Counted from the first letter of the stretch, positions 1 through 10,775 are shown. The stretch: 29,886 nucleotides of DNA from Seminavis robusta (GCA_903772945.1 CAICTM010001410.1:1-29886); one strand, 5' to 3'. The notes: generated by a model from the sequence alone, not told the origin. Program-made: numbers and translations.

Positions 1-1616
1 GATTTCTGTACTAGTGTACGGATTCTTGTCGGCTGTTGGCTTGCTGTTGCGAGAAGTTGTTGCTTGCCCGATTGTGGTTGATTTCAATGAGGGAGAGCTC
101 CAAAATCTCGTTCGTGCAAATCAAGAGGTTCAGTCGATCGGCCGATAGAGGTACGTGTACGACTCGGAGGATTGGCTGGCTTCGCGTGGGAGTGGACTAG
201 GACGTTGTTCTTGTTGTCGAGAATGGACTGAGCAGAAAGTAATTTGCTATGGCTGAGCAAAGGATTATCAGCTCGATGTCTTCTGAGCAAACAGAATGAA
301 TTCCTTGTCTTCTGATTCGGTCGTTCGTCTTGGAATGCCTGCTAGGATGCTCGTTGCGACTGACAGATGCAGTTCCTATTCTATTCCTATGGACAGGAGT
401 TAGATCGGGGACTATTTCTTGGAGTGGCAAACAGCGTCTCGATGGGCGAAACAAGACAACTCGATACTTCGAATTTTCCTGTTGGTGTTTGTGGTCTTGA
501 TGTTGATGGGTGATTGGCGTTTTGGATAATGACTCCTCAGTAGAAACAGTACCAGGGTATACGTGGGATGACTGGAATTCTCTGGAATGGCAATCACGTG
601 CGTGGAATTGGTGGCTGAGGATATCTGTTGATCCAGAGCTCCGATTTGAGTGCTTCCAAGGGGGCGGAAACTTGCTTGTAATAGTGTAATAGATAGCTTT
701 ATAATGATGGTGTTGCTTATAGTGTCTTTGTTGTTGTTGTTGTTTATCTTTGTTATCATCTTGGTTGACAGAATCAGTGGCGGGAGTCCTGTGAGTTGGC
801 TCCCGCTTGAAAAAGTAAGAAGGAACATCTGTTCCCTTGCCAAGTCACGATCTCTACTCTTTGGTCTATTCTATTGCAAAGTTGGTTGCTCCTGGGTTTA
901 ATGCTAAGGCCATCAAACCAGTGTTCATGGATTCCTTTGCTGCAGCAGAGAAACTGAATTATGCTGGTGTCAGTCAGAGTCTGCAGTCATTTATTTCTAT
1001 TCTAATAAGGCAGAGTGGTCCACGGGTCGCCACTGACACGCCAGTCCCTAGTCAAAACGTCAAAACACAATGCCGTTACGACAGTTATAAAGCAAGATAA
1101 TAAAAGCTTATTGGCCGTGCTGTATCTGTATGTGGATCTTTCCGCTCCTGTGCTGGGGCTGAAGTTTTGACTGTCCGTTGCGATCGAGTGGTCGTCACTT
1201 TTCGCTGTGACTTCAAGGCTACTAAACAAGCCAGCAGAGACAATAAAACCATGTTACAGAATCGGTGTCATTGGGATCTTGGGTGTCTCAGGAGGTGATT
1301 TGAAGGGAGCGAAGAAACAAATATTCCACTTGTGTCCCTCTTCATCCTTTCGTCTGTGGCTTATTGCACTTGTTATGACAATCTCATTGTAAATGGGCAG
1401 GAGACCATTCGCCGTTTGGGAGCGGGTGACCCGCATTCGATATTTGGTTTTAAGAAAATTCTAGACTCTTAATCTGAGATTACGATCGGGCTAGCTGCCG
1501 TACCGGAACCGCTATGATAGTTCTGCACTACGAAGTGCTCTACAAAGATGATGCTTTTTTAATTGAATCCAAAGTGAGCGTGAACAGAATTGGGAGTGTC
1601 TTTGGGAGGTTTTTGG
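1..1616. other. Spacer without a convincing gene
   Basis: No reading frame here shows a recognisable domain. The longest is a minus-strand frame at 412-843 (143 codons) with an Asn run from a TTG/GTT-type repeat near 728-745. I recognise no homology and its composition does not resemble the confident genes nearby. Short plus-strand frames at 650-901 and 837-1100 are equally unsupported. The stretch could hold untranslated sequence, an old mobile-element remnant, or a fast-evolving small gene. Confidence 0.5.
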
Positions 1617-3861
1617 CTAGCATGCTGTCGGGGTTTTCAATCCTTCACAATAGGGGCTTTCATGAGGTAAGCGAGTGAGATGCGCATAGGTGGATTTGGG
1701 AGCTCCTCTACTAGAGTGTTCATTGCTTTCTCTGCTTGAAGCGAGAGTTGGCATTGCCATGCAGCCAAATCGTTTGGATCTTGGGGGGGGGGGGGACTTG
1801 GATAACTGTCGCAGAAGTAGAGCATTACCTTGATTGCCTTCGCTCTTGAGTCGTTTATACCTGTTTATGATTGGAATCCTCTCGCTTCGAAGCTTCTTCT
1901 TGAACTCACTGCTGTTCAACTCGAGTTGATAGCCTTCCAAACACTGGTCTGTGAAGTATCGGATGAACATATCCTTGAGCGAAAAGTCATTTCTCCATCG
2001 CTTCTGGCTGTCTGAAAAGTACATGACGTTCGCGGGAGGTGGGGGTGATGCCTTCTTGGTTTGTTTGTCAAACTTGATTTCAAGTGCCTCTAGGAGTCTA
2101 TCGACTTTCTTTTCCAAGCGTTGATTGCTGCTTTCCAAGCGGTTGTTGCTGCAGGTAAGGTGGGCGACATCAAGGCGGAGTCGGGAGACGTCATCTTCGA
2201 GGTTCATCTTCCGAGCAAATAGGGAGTTGTAGGAGTTGCAAAGACTGTTGTAGCGATCAAACAAAAATCAGGGATCGATTTTTGTGTCTGTATTGCATCT
2301 GCTGATAGAAGGTCAATGGGTAAGGCCATGAAGTTGTTGGTACCGAAACCGTCTCGGACTTCTTTACACCAAAGGTTAATATGTCATAGGGAACCTTGCA
2401 AGGCATAAAGCCTTGTTCACGGCATGGACAAAGGCGTGGCGTGAATTGTCTTCATAGAACCCATCTGGGTGTTGCTCAATAATGTAGATGAACTCATCGT
2501 AGTGCCTGAGTGTTGCAGTGGGTATGTTCCTGATGCTGGTGGGCCATCGTTCTTCGATGTCTTCACTGAATAGAGCCAGGATGAAACCGTTCACCAACTC
2601 TGGACTGCTTCGAATGGATGTCAATGTTGGAGCAATGCCTCCGATGATTTCGTTGTCTTGTCATCTTGTCCAGCCACTTAAAGCTTTGCCTGCTTGGTTC
2701 GTTAGAGTCTTTGAACCAATGGCATAGTCGAAGAGGGTGTGCACTCCTCGTAGTTCCCAACCGGTGCAAAAGACCTGTGCTAGTCCACTGAGTGAATTGG
2801 TTTCAGCCAACTTCTGATTTGCACCTTTCCTTCCATGGTAGCAGGTTAGTTTGTCACTGACAGTCTCTGATAGGGACTTGAATTCCTTGTAGAGGGTGTT
2901 GAAACATTGTGTCCAAACTGAAGTGACACGGGATGCTGTCTTGTCGTTCTTGTTGGTGATTGTCGCTTCGCGGTTGAACTTGGGAAAGAGGTGGGGTTTG
3001 TCACAGCAATTGACTAGCAGAGAGTAAATCAATCCAAAGTAGGGGTCATCTTGGAGGGTGTCTCTGTGTGCATAGAGGTTCAGCTCCTGTAAAGGACCTT
3101 CTTTGTCATGTTGAAGGGACGCTGAGATCACGTGGCTGATGATTGTGAAAGTTTTCCACAATGTCCACAACACTGAGGTCTTCTGGTTTCAGTATGGAGA
3201 CTTCACGGCCTCTTCCAATCAAGTGGTAGACGCAGACATTGAGTGTGTGGAATTCAGCTGCCTCAGCTGTTCCGAGCCAGAAACAAGCATTTGCTACCGC
3301 CTTCCTGTCATCATCAGTCGATGCGACCTTTGGAGTTGTGATGCGTTGACCGGTTCGCCTTGCCCTTTCCTTGAATTTGGTGAGGAGTAGATTGCGAAGC
3401 TTTCTCCAGCTAGGGTCACAGAAGACCAAGCAGGGTTGTTTGTCCCAGAACCTGTTGAGAAGTAAGCTTTAATTGCACTGGCATACCCTGTTGCAGAGTC
3501 ATAAGCAATGGGGCATTTCTTTTCATTGAGGTAGCTACTTGTAGGCGTTGAAGGCTAGGTAGTTGAAGAAGTCTCCGATGAGGTCACTCCACCACTTCTC
3601 ATGGTTGAGGTCATGGACTCCTTCCAATCCCTTGTAGGGAATTTGCTCAGCCTGAGTGATTGGGTCAAAACCAATGTGACTGTTGTAACCTTTCTCATCA
3701 CAGTATCCTTTGAGGAAGAAATTGAACTGTTTGATGGCTGCTGAAGTCTTGTTGCTTTCACAGTTGTTATCCCTCAGGTCAATGAAGCTGGACGAGCCCA
3801 GTTCCTCATCTTTGGCTGTGGTGATGACGGAGAGACTTAGGTTGGTAGGATTGGGGTCCAT
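1617..3861 (-). pseudogene. Crypton-like tyrosine recombinase gene, decayed
   Basis: Minus-strand frames at 3861-3535, 3429-3106, 3173-2661, 2624-2376 and 2264-1617 read as one protein broken by frame changes and stops. Joined by eye, an N-terminal SAM-like core-binding region (SATGYASAIKAYFS, about 3500-3450) comes before a catalytic box resembling tyrosine recombinase box A (GRGREVSILKPEDL, about 3230-3190). Next is a HGRKGANQ segment (about 2840-2815) and GW..RGVHTLFDY (about 2750-2715), placed like the box B Arg and the nucleophilic Tyr. A heptad-rich coiled coil follows (about 2225-2060), then a basic tail. Breaks include frame changes near 3540, 3465, 3115, 2380 and 2265, a TGA after ALSGWTR near 2661, and a slip around a run of 13 G. 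This order fits Crypton-type DNA transposons, but I found no element ends, so a domesticated recombinase is also possible. Almost certainly nonfunctional as written. Confidence 0.6.
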
Positions 3862-4293
3862 CGTAGACTTTGTGGACGACTTTGTCGAGTTGTGAGGTTT
3901 TTTTTAGGGATGTCGAGGATTTTGTGTTGATAATGGCCTGTGAGCCTGTCACGGTTGCTTTAACTTCATTCCAACCGAGGGTGTGACTGAGTCGTTAGAG
4001 TAATTAGAGCTAAATTAATCGTTTAGGGGATATTTAGGGATCTACCGAGGGCATGGTCGCGAATACCTTCGTGTTTTTTTTTGTACTTTGCAGAGTGGCT
4101 TGTTTTGCCTCAGAGAAAGACACGAAACGTGCCGCAGAGGGTTGGATTTAATGGTTCCGCTGGCTTATTAATTAGAGATCTCCAGCGTGACCATGACAAC
4201 GACAGGTTGGGCTGTTGGGCTTGATGGAAAGTATCGTATCGATAGCATTGGAGTCCTCTGTCCTCGCACTCTCTCTTGTATCTATCTCTCACC
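3862..4293. other. Spacer upstream of BRF1
   Basis: About 430 bases between the start of the recombinase remnant and the BRF1 ATG. It contains two T runs (near 3898-3905 and 4075-4082) and no supportable reading frame. It should hold the BRF1 promoter and 5' leader, including a pyrimidine-rich stretch (CTCTCTCTT-like, 4269-4292) directly before the start codon. No specific regulatory motif was identified. Confidence 0.5.
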
Positions 4294-6426
4294 ATGACGA
4301 GCCGCTCGGTTAGCTTTGGCGACGTGGAGGAACAGTACTACGACGGTGGTTACGACGAAGAGTACAATGCAGATGACTACTTTCAAGAAGGTGCGGAAGG
4401 CGCCGACGGAGCGAACCCAGAAGGAGAAGAAGAGCAGCCCAACAACAAAAAGGGACGATCCTCTTCTGCGTCTCAATCTTCCATCATGTGTCCCAATTGT
4501 GGCTCTAGGAACATTGATTCGGATCCAGCATCAGGAGCTTCTGTCTGTACGGAATGTGGTGTCGTCGTGGAAGAATCTGCCATTGTGTCGAGTGTCGAAT
4601 TCGTCGAAGGCGCCGGTGGATCTAGTAGTATGGTGGGGCAATTTGTTTCCGCCAATTCCAGCAAGGCATTCACAGCGGGGGGTGGAGGTCGCTATGGATA
4701 CAGCAAGGACTCGAGAGAAAACACACTGGCAAATGGACGTCGACGGATTCAAGAAGTTGCCAGTCGATTGCGGCTCGGCAATCATTTTGTGGATGCGGCA
4801 CATCGACTGTTTACCGTGGCCGTGGAAAAGAACTTTGTGCAGGGTCGAAGAACCATCATTGTCGTAGCCAGCTGCCTGTACATTGCTTGTCGACAGGAAA
4901 AATCACAGCACATGCTCATTGATTTCAGTGACGCGCTGCAAGTCAATGTCTACACCATTGGAACAACCTTTCTCAAGTTTCGACGCCTGCTGGGATTGAA
5001 ATTGGAAATTATTGATCCGGCACTCTATGTCTACCGATTTGCGGCACATTTGGATCTAGATGAAAAAGCCAATGCGGTCGCCATGACGGCATTGAGACTG
5101 GTGGCACGCATGAAACGAGATTGGATCGTCACGGGTCGCAGACCCGCTGGAATTTGTGCTGCCGCGTTGCTCATTGCGGCGCGGACACATGGCTTTTCAC
5201 GGCATCATCAGGATGTGACACGAATCTTGCGAGTCTGTGGATTGACAGTCAACACGCGAGTGAGGGAATTTGAGAATACACAAACAGCAACATTGACCCT
5301 GACGCAATTCAACAATGTCGAGTTCGAGACGGAGGCAGACCCACCAATCTACACCAAGAACAAAGTCCTAGAAGCAAGGGCAAAGGCCATTCAAGAGAAT
5401 AACGTTGAACTCTTGACCAGTGGGGCGCTCGATGATCCGTTGGGAGGGAAACATGCTGCCAAGTGGAGAGATCCGAAACGACGGCTAAAGGCAGTCAAAA
5501 ACAAGGAGCTATACAAATCGATCGAGGAAGCCCTGGCTGCTGAGAACGATGGGGAACAGCCAATGCTGCTAGAGAATGGCACTGGCGAAAGCAGCAACGA
5601 CAACAACAATGATTCTGATGGAAAAGCGGCTGCCAGCGGAGCGGCCGAGAAGAATGACGATGAACCGCAAGAGAGCTCGGACAAGAATGACAAGACGACC
5701 GAAGAGGAGAGCAATGATGCAGTATCCAAGCAGAAGTCTACAGAGGAAGATGACGAGGACGATGGTGGTGGAAAACCATCACCTGCTGAAAAAGAACAGC
5801 AGCAAAAAAAGCAACAACAGCTAATTGTACATCCCAACTCAAACAGTGACAAGCAGGTGGGTTTAGCTGCCAACGAAGAATGGTCCTCTGTTTATCCTCG
5901 GGGCCGACACGGTAGACAAATCGTTTTGGCTGATGAGGCAACACTCGAAGAAATGCAAAAGCCTACCGCTCCAGTGGAAGCACAGCTTAGCCTAAGTAAG
6001 TGGAAGGAGGAACTTCCGGAATCAATCAGCGACGAAATCGAGAGCATGTTTCGAAGTGATGAAGAGGTGGCCCAGAAGGAGGTGATCTTCAATAAAATCA
6101 ACAAGGAGTATATTGAACAGCAAGAACGCAAAGAGAACGACCGGCTCAACTCGGAAGCTAACTTCAAAGGACGAGAAGATGATGAAGCCGCTCAGGCAGA
6201 AGGACATGCTCGCTACATGAAGTCCAACCGTGGTAGAAAGAAGAAACGCTCTGGTGGGGATGAGCTCACAACGGAGGAAGCGCTGTTGGAAGCGGTCTCA
6301 AATCGCAAGATTAGTCGCAAGATCAACTATGATGCAATGAGTGCCGTCTTTGATGATGACGGGACGTTTGCCACGGATACTTCACAGGGAACGGACGAGC
6401 AAGAGCTGCAACTTGGTGAATTGTAA
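4294..6426 (+). CDS. BRF1: TFIIIB subunit BRF1 (TFIIB-related factor)
   Basis: Intronless, 710 residues. BRF1 bridges TBP and RNA polymerase III at tRNA and 5S genes in the nucleus. An N-terminal zinc ribbon has Cys at residues 66, 69, 85 and 88 (CPNC..CTEC). Two cyclin-like TFIIB repeats follow at roughly 145-235 and 240-330. A long acidic, Gln/Ser-rich linker runs from about 395 to 540. The C-terminal part carries the two blocks that separate BRF1 from TFIIB: a segment around SDEIESMFRSDEEV...INKEYIEQQE (about 580-620) and the short conserved block KISRKINYDAMSAVF (about 672-686). The ATG at 4294 is preferred because the frame extends upstream only six codons to a TTG, and ACCATGA is a good start context. 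Length is close to yeast and animal BRF1. The large antisense frames in the linker are shadows of its skewed composition. Confidence 0.95.
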   Translation: MTSRSVSFGDVEEQYYDGGYDEEYNADDYFQEGAEGADGANPEGEEEQPNNKKGRSSSASQSSIMCPNCGSRNIDSDPASGASVCTECGVVVEESAIVSSVEFVEGAGGSSSMVGQFVSANSSKAFTAGGGGRYGYSKDSRENTLANGRRRIQEVASRLRLGNHFVDAAHRLFTVAVEKNFVQGRRTIIVVASCLYIACRQEKSQHMLIDFSDALQVNVYTIGTTFLKFRRLLGLKLEIIDPALYVYRFAAHLDLDEKANAVAMTALRLVARMKRDWIVTGRRPAGICAAALLIAARTHGFSRHHQDVTRILRVCGLTVNTRVREFENTQTATLTLTQFNNVEFETEADPPIYTKNKVLEARAKAIQENNVELLTSGALDDPLGGKHAAKWRDPKRRLKAVKNKELYKSIEEALAAENDGEQPMLLENGTGESSNDNNNDSDGKAAASGAAEKNDDEPQESSDKNDKTTEEESNDAVSKQKSTEEDDEDDGGGKPSPAEKEQQQKKQQQLIVHPNSNSDKQVGLAANEEWSSVYPRGRHGRQIVLADEATLEEMQKPTAPVEAQLSLSKWKEELPESISDEIESMFRSDEEVAQKEVIFNKINKEYIEQQERKENDRLNSEANFKGREDDEAAQAEGHARYMKSNRGRKKKRSGGDELTTEEALLEAVSNRKISRKINYDAMSAVFDDDGTFATDTSQGTDEQELQLGEL

Positions 6427-7180
6427 TGTAATAACAATGGTTTGGGGATTTATCTGGCAGCTGCCGAAGATTTCTTCGATGTCTTTTCTCTACCGGCTTT
6501 CCATCATGAAACTTCAGGTTTAGGTTTATCCAGTGGCATCGAGTGCTACGGGGCGCCGCTTGCTGTGAAGCCAACCTTGAGTTCATCTGGTGCAGCCGTG
6601 CAATGCTACGGCTTATTCGATGCCGAGGAGGATCGCAGAGCTGGCACGATGCGCCTCACAGCCATGATCCACAAGGGGGGTCTAGCCAGCGTCGGGGCAC
6701 AGTACGAATCGATAAAATAAATCGGGAAGACATCCGTTTTGTGATCTGGGTGTACCTTATTGTGATCTTGTTCTTGATACTGACGGAGCGACAGGGAGAC
6801 GCAAGAGAAACCGCAAGTTTTGTGGATTGTGCAAACCTTCGTCATCCCACAGCGAAACTACCATACTCGAAGGCAAAAAGCTAATGCAACCGAGCTAATT
6901 TATAATTTTCTGAATGAACCTTATCCTTTTTATTTCTATGTATCATTCACGTTGTGTGATAAAATTAATATATCAGCTTGCTTCTTCTTTCCTATTAACT
7001 TTGCATCGTATGGGTATGCAAAAGTAAGCAAGCCGTCAACATACTTTTTGTTGTTTCTTCTTGTAAATACGCAATAAACTCCCTCCCGCAAAAACAGACA
7101 ACACAACCATATACTAATACTGCGGCGCTCTTTTTCTGTTTGCGTCTTACGCAGCTCTTGCTTGCTTGATTGGTGGCGTC
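6427..7180. other. Convergent 3' spacer between BRF1 and HSF
   Basis: BRF1 (plus) and the HSF (minus) end toward each other here. Frames at 6442-6720 and 6543-6884 exist but lack homology, and the first has no ATG at its 5' end, so I do not call them. The stretch 6890-7080 is clearly AT-rich and includes AATAAA-like sequence (ATAAAATTAATA near 6959), which fits 3' untranslated and polyadenylation regions for both genes. Confidence 0.5.
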
Positions 7181-8416
7181 TTAGGCTGTTCGTGCTCCTG
7201 GGAAGTTCTTCCTGGGAGGGGCACTGGGGAGCTGTGTTTCGTTCGATCCAAAGCCACGGAATTGCATGCCCGTGAGGTCCAAAGGCAAGGTGGTGGGTCC
7301 CTTGAGAAGCTCGGCTTCCTTTTGCAGAAGCAGAGCCGCCGCCCATTGACTGGTCTGGCTGTGTGGTGAGTTGTGACTGGGGTGATGGTGCGTTCCGTAA
7401 GATGCCAAGCGCTGCGAGCGCAAGGCCGAAACGGCAAATGCCTGTCGCGACAAGGTAACGGCGTTGATGCGTTCCTTGAGGCGCCGATTGACTTCGCGCT
7501 CAATGGCGGCATTCAAGCGTTCGGCTTCCAAGGCGGCCGCCGCCGAAGCAGCAACAGGTGCGGATGGAAGCGACGAAGGTGGCAGCGACGCAGGCGGCAA
7601 GGACGCAATGGATGGTGTCATGGGCATTTTGAGGTCTCCGGCGGTCATTGCGGGTGCCTGCTTGGGCATGGGCCTGACCGCCATGGGCTTGACGACCGCT
7701 ACAGCCGGACGTGGAACCTCCGTCTTGGGGGCAGATGCCGGCGCAACGTCCCACATGGCCATGGCGCTCTTGGATGGTTCCGCCTTGTGGCAAGTCATTT
7801 CCTCGACGAGATCCAAGCGACCGCGCTGAAAGTCCTTGTGGTAGAAAGCACCCGCCTCATCACCGCGGTAGTGTCTCATGAATCCCCATCGGTGCAACTT
7901 GCGTGTGAACGAAGAGTACTTGGCCGTCTTGAAATGGTGGGGCAGAATTTCCGCCACAAAGGCCTTGGGCTTCAAAATATTGAACGATTTGCCCGAGGGC
8001 ATCCAAGTAATGATATGAGCGTTATTCTTGTCTGACAATACCTTCATTAACTGAGAGATAATAGAAGATAATAGCATTAACAAGAGAGATAATAGCAAAG
8101 ATAATAGCGTGTAAGAGATGGGTATCAAAAGGGCATATACCCCATTTAAGAGGGTAGAATTCTTCCCGCCACGGCAACCTGCGGCCGGTGCAATTGAGGA
8201 ACATACCTTGATAGTGAAGGGAACAGCGCGTTTACGGCCGCTCTTGGTGAATCTCTGAGGGATGTGGAACTCCATGTTGCTCTCCGCGGCGTCGTTGTTG
8301 TTCTTGTTGTTGTTAGCCTGACTACCTTCCCCATTATCAATGGCTAACCCAGCAAGCGCGGACGCTGCGTTGAAATCACGAATGTCCTCGTTTCTGCTAC
8401 TGATATTGACCGACAT
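7181..8416 (-). CDS. Heat-shock-factor family transcription factor
   Basis: Two exons, 8416-8207 and 8050-7181, giving 359 residues. The 156-bp intron (8206-8051) has donor AAG|GTATGT and acceptor CTCTCAG. It sits phase 0 within the winged-helix HSF DNA-binding domain, between PFTIK and LMKVLSDK. The domain runs from about residue 62 to 160 and keeps the typical HSF order: ITWMPSGKSF, the recognition-helix region KTAKYSSFTRKLHRWGF, then GAFYHKDFQRGR. The rest is Ala/Pro-rich with one helical, charged segment (LEAERLNAAIEREVNRRLKE, about 233-252) that may help oligomerisation; no classic long HR-A/B zipper is seen. HSFs bind nGAAn repeats in the nucleus. The family is strongly expanded in diatoms, so orthology to animal HSF1 cannot be assigned. 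The intron is open in frame (see findings). The plus-strand frame at 7373-8035 is a shadow. Confidence 0.93.
   Translation of the reverse strand: MSVNISSRNEDIRDFNAASALAGLAIDNGEGSQANNNKNNNDAAESNMEFHIPQRFTKSGRKRAVPFTIKVCSSIAPAAGCRGGKNSTLLNGVYALLIPISYTLLSLLLSLLLMLLSSIISQLMKVLSDKNNAHIITWMPSGKSFNILKPKAFVAEILPHHFKTAKYSSFTRKLHRWGFMRHYRGDEAGAFYHKDFQRGRLDLVEEMTCHKAEPSKSAMAMWDVAPASAPKTEVPRPAVAVVKPMAVRPMPKQAPAMTAGDLKMPMTPSIASLPPASLPPSSLPSAPVAASAAAALEAERLNAAIEREVNRRLKERINAVTLSRQAFAVSALRSQRLASYGTHHHPSHNSPHSQTSQWAAALLLQKEAELLKGPTTLPLDLTGMQFRGFGSNETQLPSAPPRKNFPGARTA
8052..8110 (-). repeat. GATAATAG repeats in the HSF intron
   Basis: The acceptor half of the HSF intron contains several imperfect copies of GATAATAG(C), arranged as a partly duplicated block. 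On the coding strand this becomes a CT/TTA-rich tract before the acceptor, so it probably supplies the polypyrimidine signal. It also creates the Leu/Ile-rich reading if the intron is not removed. Confidence 0.75.
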
Positions 8417-10775
8417 GATGGCTTCTCTTCCTATCTATCTATCTTTCTTCTATGGATCTACTAACGAGGGATAGATTGTTGTTGTGCGTTGCGCTGGGCT
8501 TTGTTGTTGTAGTAGAGTAGTTACCTGGTAGTTGATATCAACGATCAATTGCTCGAGCGCTGTTGGGTTTATGCAAGTTGCTCTGCTGCTTGGGCTGCTG
8601 CGGTTTCACGAGTAGCCGTGCGGAGGTGCACGCTGGTACACATATGCCAAGACCAGCGGACCGGTTGGCGTGATTGGGGTCGCACCGGAACACGTTGGGC
8701 TCTACTTTCCCACGGTGTTGTTCCCTTGAGTTCCTACAATTGCGTCAATCGCCGGCAATAAGTTTTGCTATCATGGATATGCCTCACTTTCCCCTTCTTT
8801 TTGGGAAGCATCAGCCAAAAATGAAACATGCTGTTTTACTATCACGGCTTAGTACAGAAGGAAGAGCAGAGAATGAGAAAATGTCCAACGCAAAAAGGGG
8901 ATTTAAGGGAGGCTTTCGCGAACCGAAGGCTCTCATGACCTTGTGTGGCCAGTGTCGACAGCTGTTTTTTAGTACGGATACTGCCAGTAAAATAGCTTAC
9001 GTGGCATTTAGATAAAACAACGAGGACGGAAGCCTTATTAAATACTGTAGTCACAAGTACTTTTCAAGCAAACCTCGACACTTATTTAGTGATATTCTAG
9101 TAGAAACGACATGTAAATCTCTGATTCTCTGGTTGAAATGGTTGATTTGAAAAGGGTAATCGACATTAATTGACGTTCTAGTGGCGGTCGCGGTCGGGTC
9201 ACAGTTTCAAACCAGTAAGTGTCACCTAGTCACCTTTGAAGGAGGAAGGGAGTTGAGGTCAATAAAGTCATTACTTCATTCCAATATTTCTCCCAAAGCT
9301 GTATCTGTCCCGCAAAGATTTGAAAGGGCAAAATTCTTTCACAGCATGTGAACAAAGACATAAACATTTCGTTCAGAAAAGCCACTTTGACGAGGCATTA
9401 ACCCCTTTCTAATCGTCAATACCAGTGACATTCGCGCAGATTTTTGTCGGTTGAAACAAGGAGGCACACCGTGGAAAGTGAGCAATCTAACAATCTAAGC
9501 TGGGGGGACTAATGATAAAACGGCTTGAACCCCTTCAAAACGATCCGAAGAGTTGAAGGAAGACCACTGCCCTTCCAGCCTTCAACCTACAACACAAAGA
9601 CTCGACTCTGGTTTGACTCGTCGACTCCGCATCGCCCCACCTGCCACCTTCCTGTGTAAGCAAAGACAGCCATGGGTTCGAGTTGAGTTTGCTGCTGGGG
9701 GTGCCGGGATGAATTAGTCAACGCGGCACCTCCAAATTTCCTACGAAAGATTTGTATTCGCATTGCCCTTCAAGTGAGGTGGCTTGGATTGATTGGGAGC
9801 GGCCACCACATCAACCCGAGTTAACTTAAGAATTACAAAGTGCCCGGAGGGATTAAAAGTTATAAACCCGAAGGTATGGGAAATGAGAGGATCCAATGTC
9901 ATAGATTCATTGCAAAAAGTGGTGACTGGACGACATGTAGCTACCAGCCAGGTACCAGGTATCCCTTACGTTGCTGTATCGTATCTAGCTAGCTGCCTAG
10001 TGGGGAGGGTTGAAGTTAGTCCTCCTTTGAAGAGGCGAGACTACTAGTCAGGTCGAGTGTGGTGTGAGACATGATGAGAGATGAGGAGAGCGAGATGAGA
10101 GATACACCCCTGCTAGAGCCAGCCGAGTACAGTCGTAGCCCTTTTTCAATATGCATACATGTACATGCAGAAGCATTGCTCGTCTTCCATCTACTCTAGC
10201 GGCTAGCTGGCTGACAATTAGTTGTAACGAACGTATCAAGCACCTTGACGTTATGGGCATCATGGGTGCTCCGTGTACTTGTACCGTACGGTATGTATTA
10301 TGGTACAGTACGCTACGCCTCTGTACGGTACGGGTATGTGATACCGTATACCGTACGGTACAGTCGGTTGAACTCAAGCGTGAAAGGAAATAATGTAGTA
10401 CAATGACTGATGACTTTTGATACTTTAAAATCACTGGTTATGAATTTGGTTCAGATGACCGGATTAATGTCTTTAAAAATACTGAGCTCATTTTTTAAAA
10501 CGCGGCCATGCTCTTTCAGCGATGAAACTAGCTAGATTTCAACTCCAGCAATGTGCCTCTCTTCATCAGTTGCATGCATGTTAGCGATAGATCACCATGT
10601 CACATTCTATGGTAATTAGCTGCCAGGCGGCTACATGTACCTATGCATACCGGTACCTGGTAGCCAGAGTGCAACGTTGGTGGCACAGGTCGGACCATGG
10701 CGTAGATGGATCCATCAACCCAGTGGTTCGTACTGCTAGCTCCAAGGTTTCCGGTTGTCGCATTCAGAAGTAACC
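8417..10775. other. Long spacer between HSF and trypsin genes
   Basis: About 2.36 kb without a convincing gene. The proximal part (8417-8540) has a CTAT-repeat leader and TTGTTGTT tract and should hold the HSF promoter. Frames at 8549-8761, 8674-9015, 9793-10047 and 10048-10434 are short and unrecognisable; the last is driven by the palindromic GTAC repeats near 10280-10362. From about 9930 to 10690 the sequence is rich in GTAC, TAGCTAG and CATG palindromes. No tRNA or other structured RNA was recognised. Confidence 0.5.
10280..10362. repeat. GTAC-rich inverted repeat
   Basis: A 15-base arm TGTACCGTACGGTAT (10280-10294) returns as its exact reverse complement at 10348-10362. Each arm contains the self-complementary core ACCGTACGGT. 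Further TACGGTAC/GTACAGTAC units lie between them (about 10300-10332). The array starts about 500 bases upstream of the trypsin ATG. It could form a hairpin or cruciform, or act as clustered protein-binding sites; nothing in the sequence decides between these. Confidence 0.8.

Noticed and set aside
3134..3153. CTGATGA...GAAA, hammerhead-ribozyme-like core
   Set aside because: Only four bases between the two core boxes, so no stem II can form, and it lies inside recombinase coding sequence.
1207..4295. Possible inverted repeat flanking the recombinase (LNKPAE-like readings at about 1220 plus and 4180 minus)
   Set aside because: Only about two thirds of 32 bases match; Crypton-type elements do not need terminal inverted repeats, so it is not claimed.
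5391..5873. 160-codon Ser/Cys-rich minus-strand frame
   Set aside because: Antisense shadow of the acidic, repeat-rich linker of BRF1; it has no independent homology.
6442..6720. Small Cys/Gly-containing frame after BRF1
   Set aside because: No ATG at its 5' end and no homology; it lies in the likely 3' untranslated region.
7373..8035. 220-codon plus-strand frame
   Set aside because: Antisense of HSF exon 2; the minus strand encodes a clear HSF domain with matching splice sites.
9676..9690. GGGTTCGAG resembling a tRNA T-arm
   Set aside because: No matching acceptor, D-arm or anticodon stem could be drawn around it.
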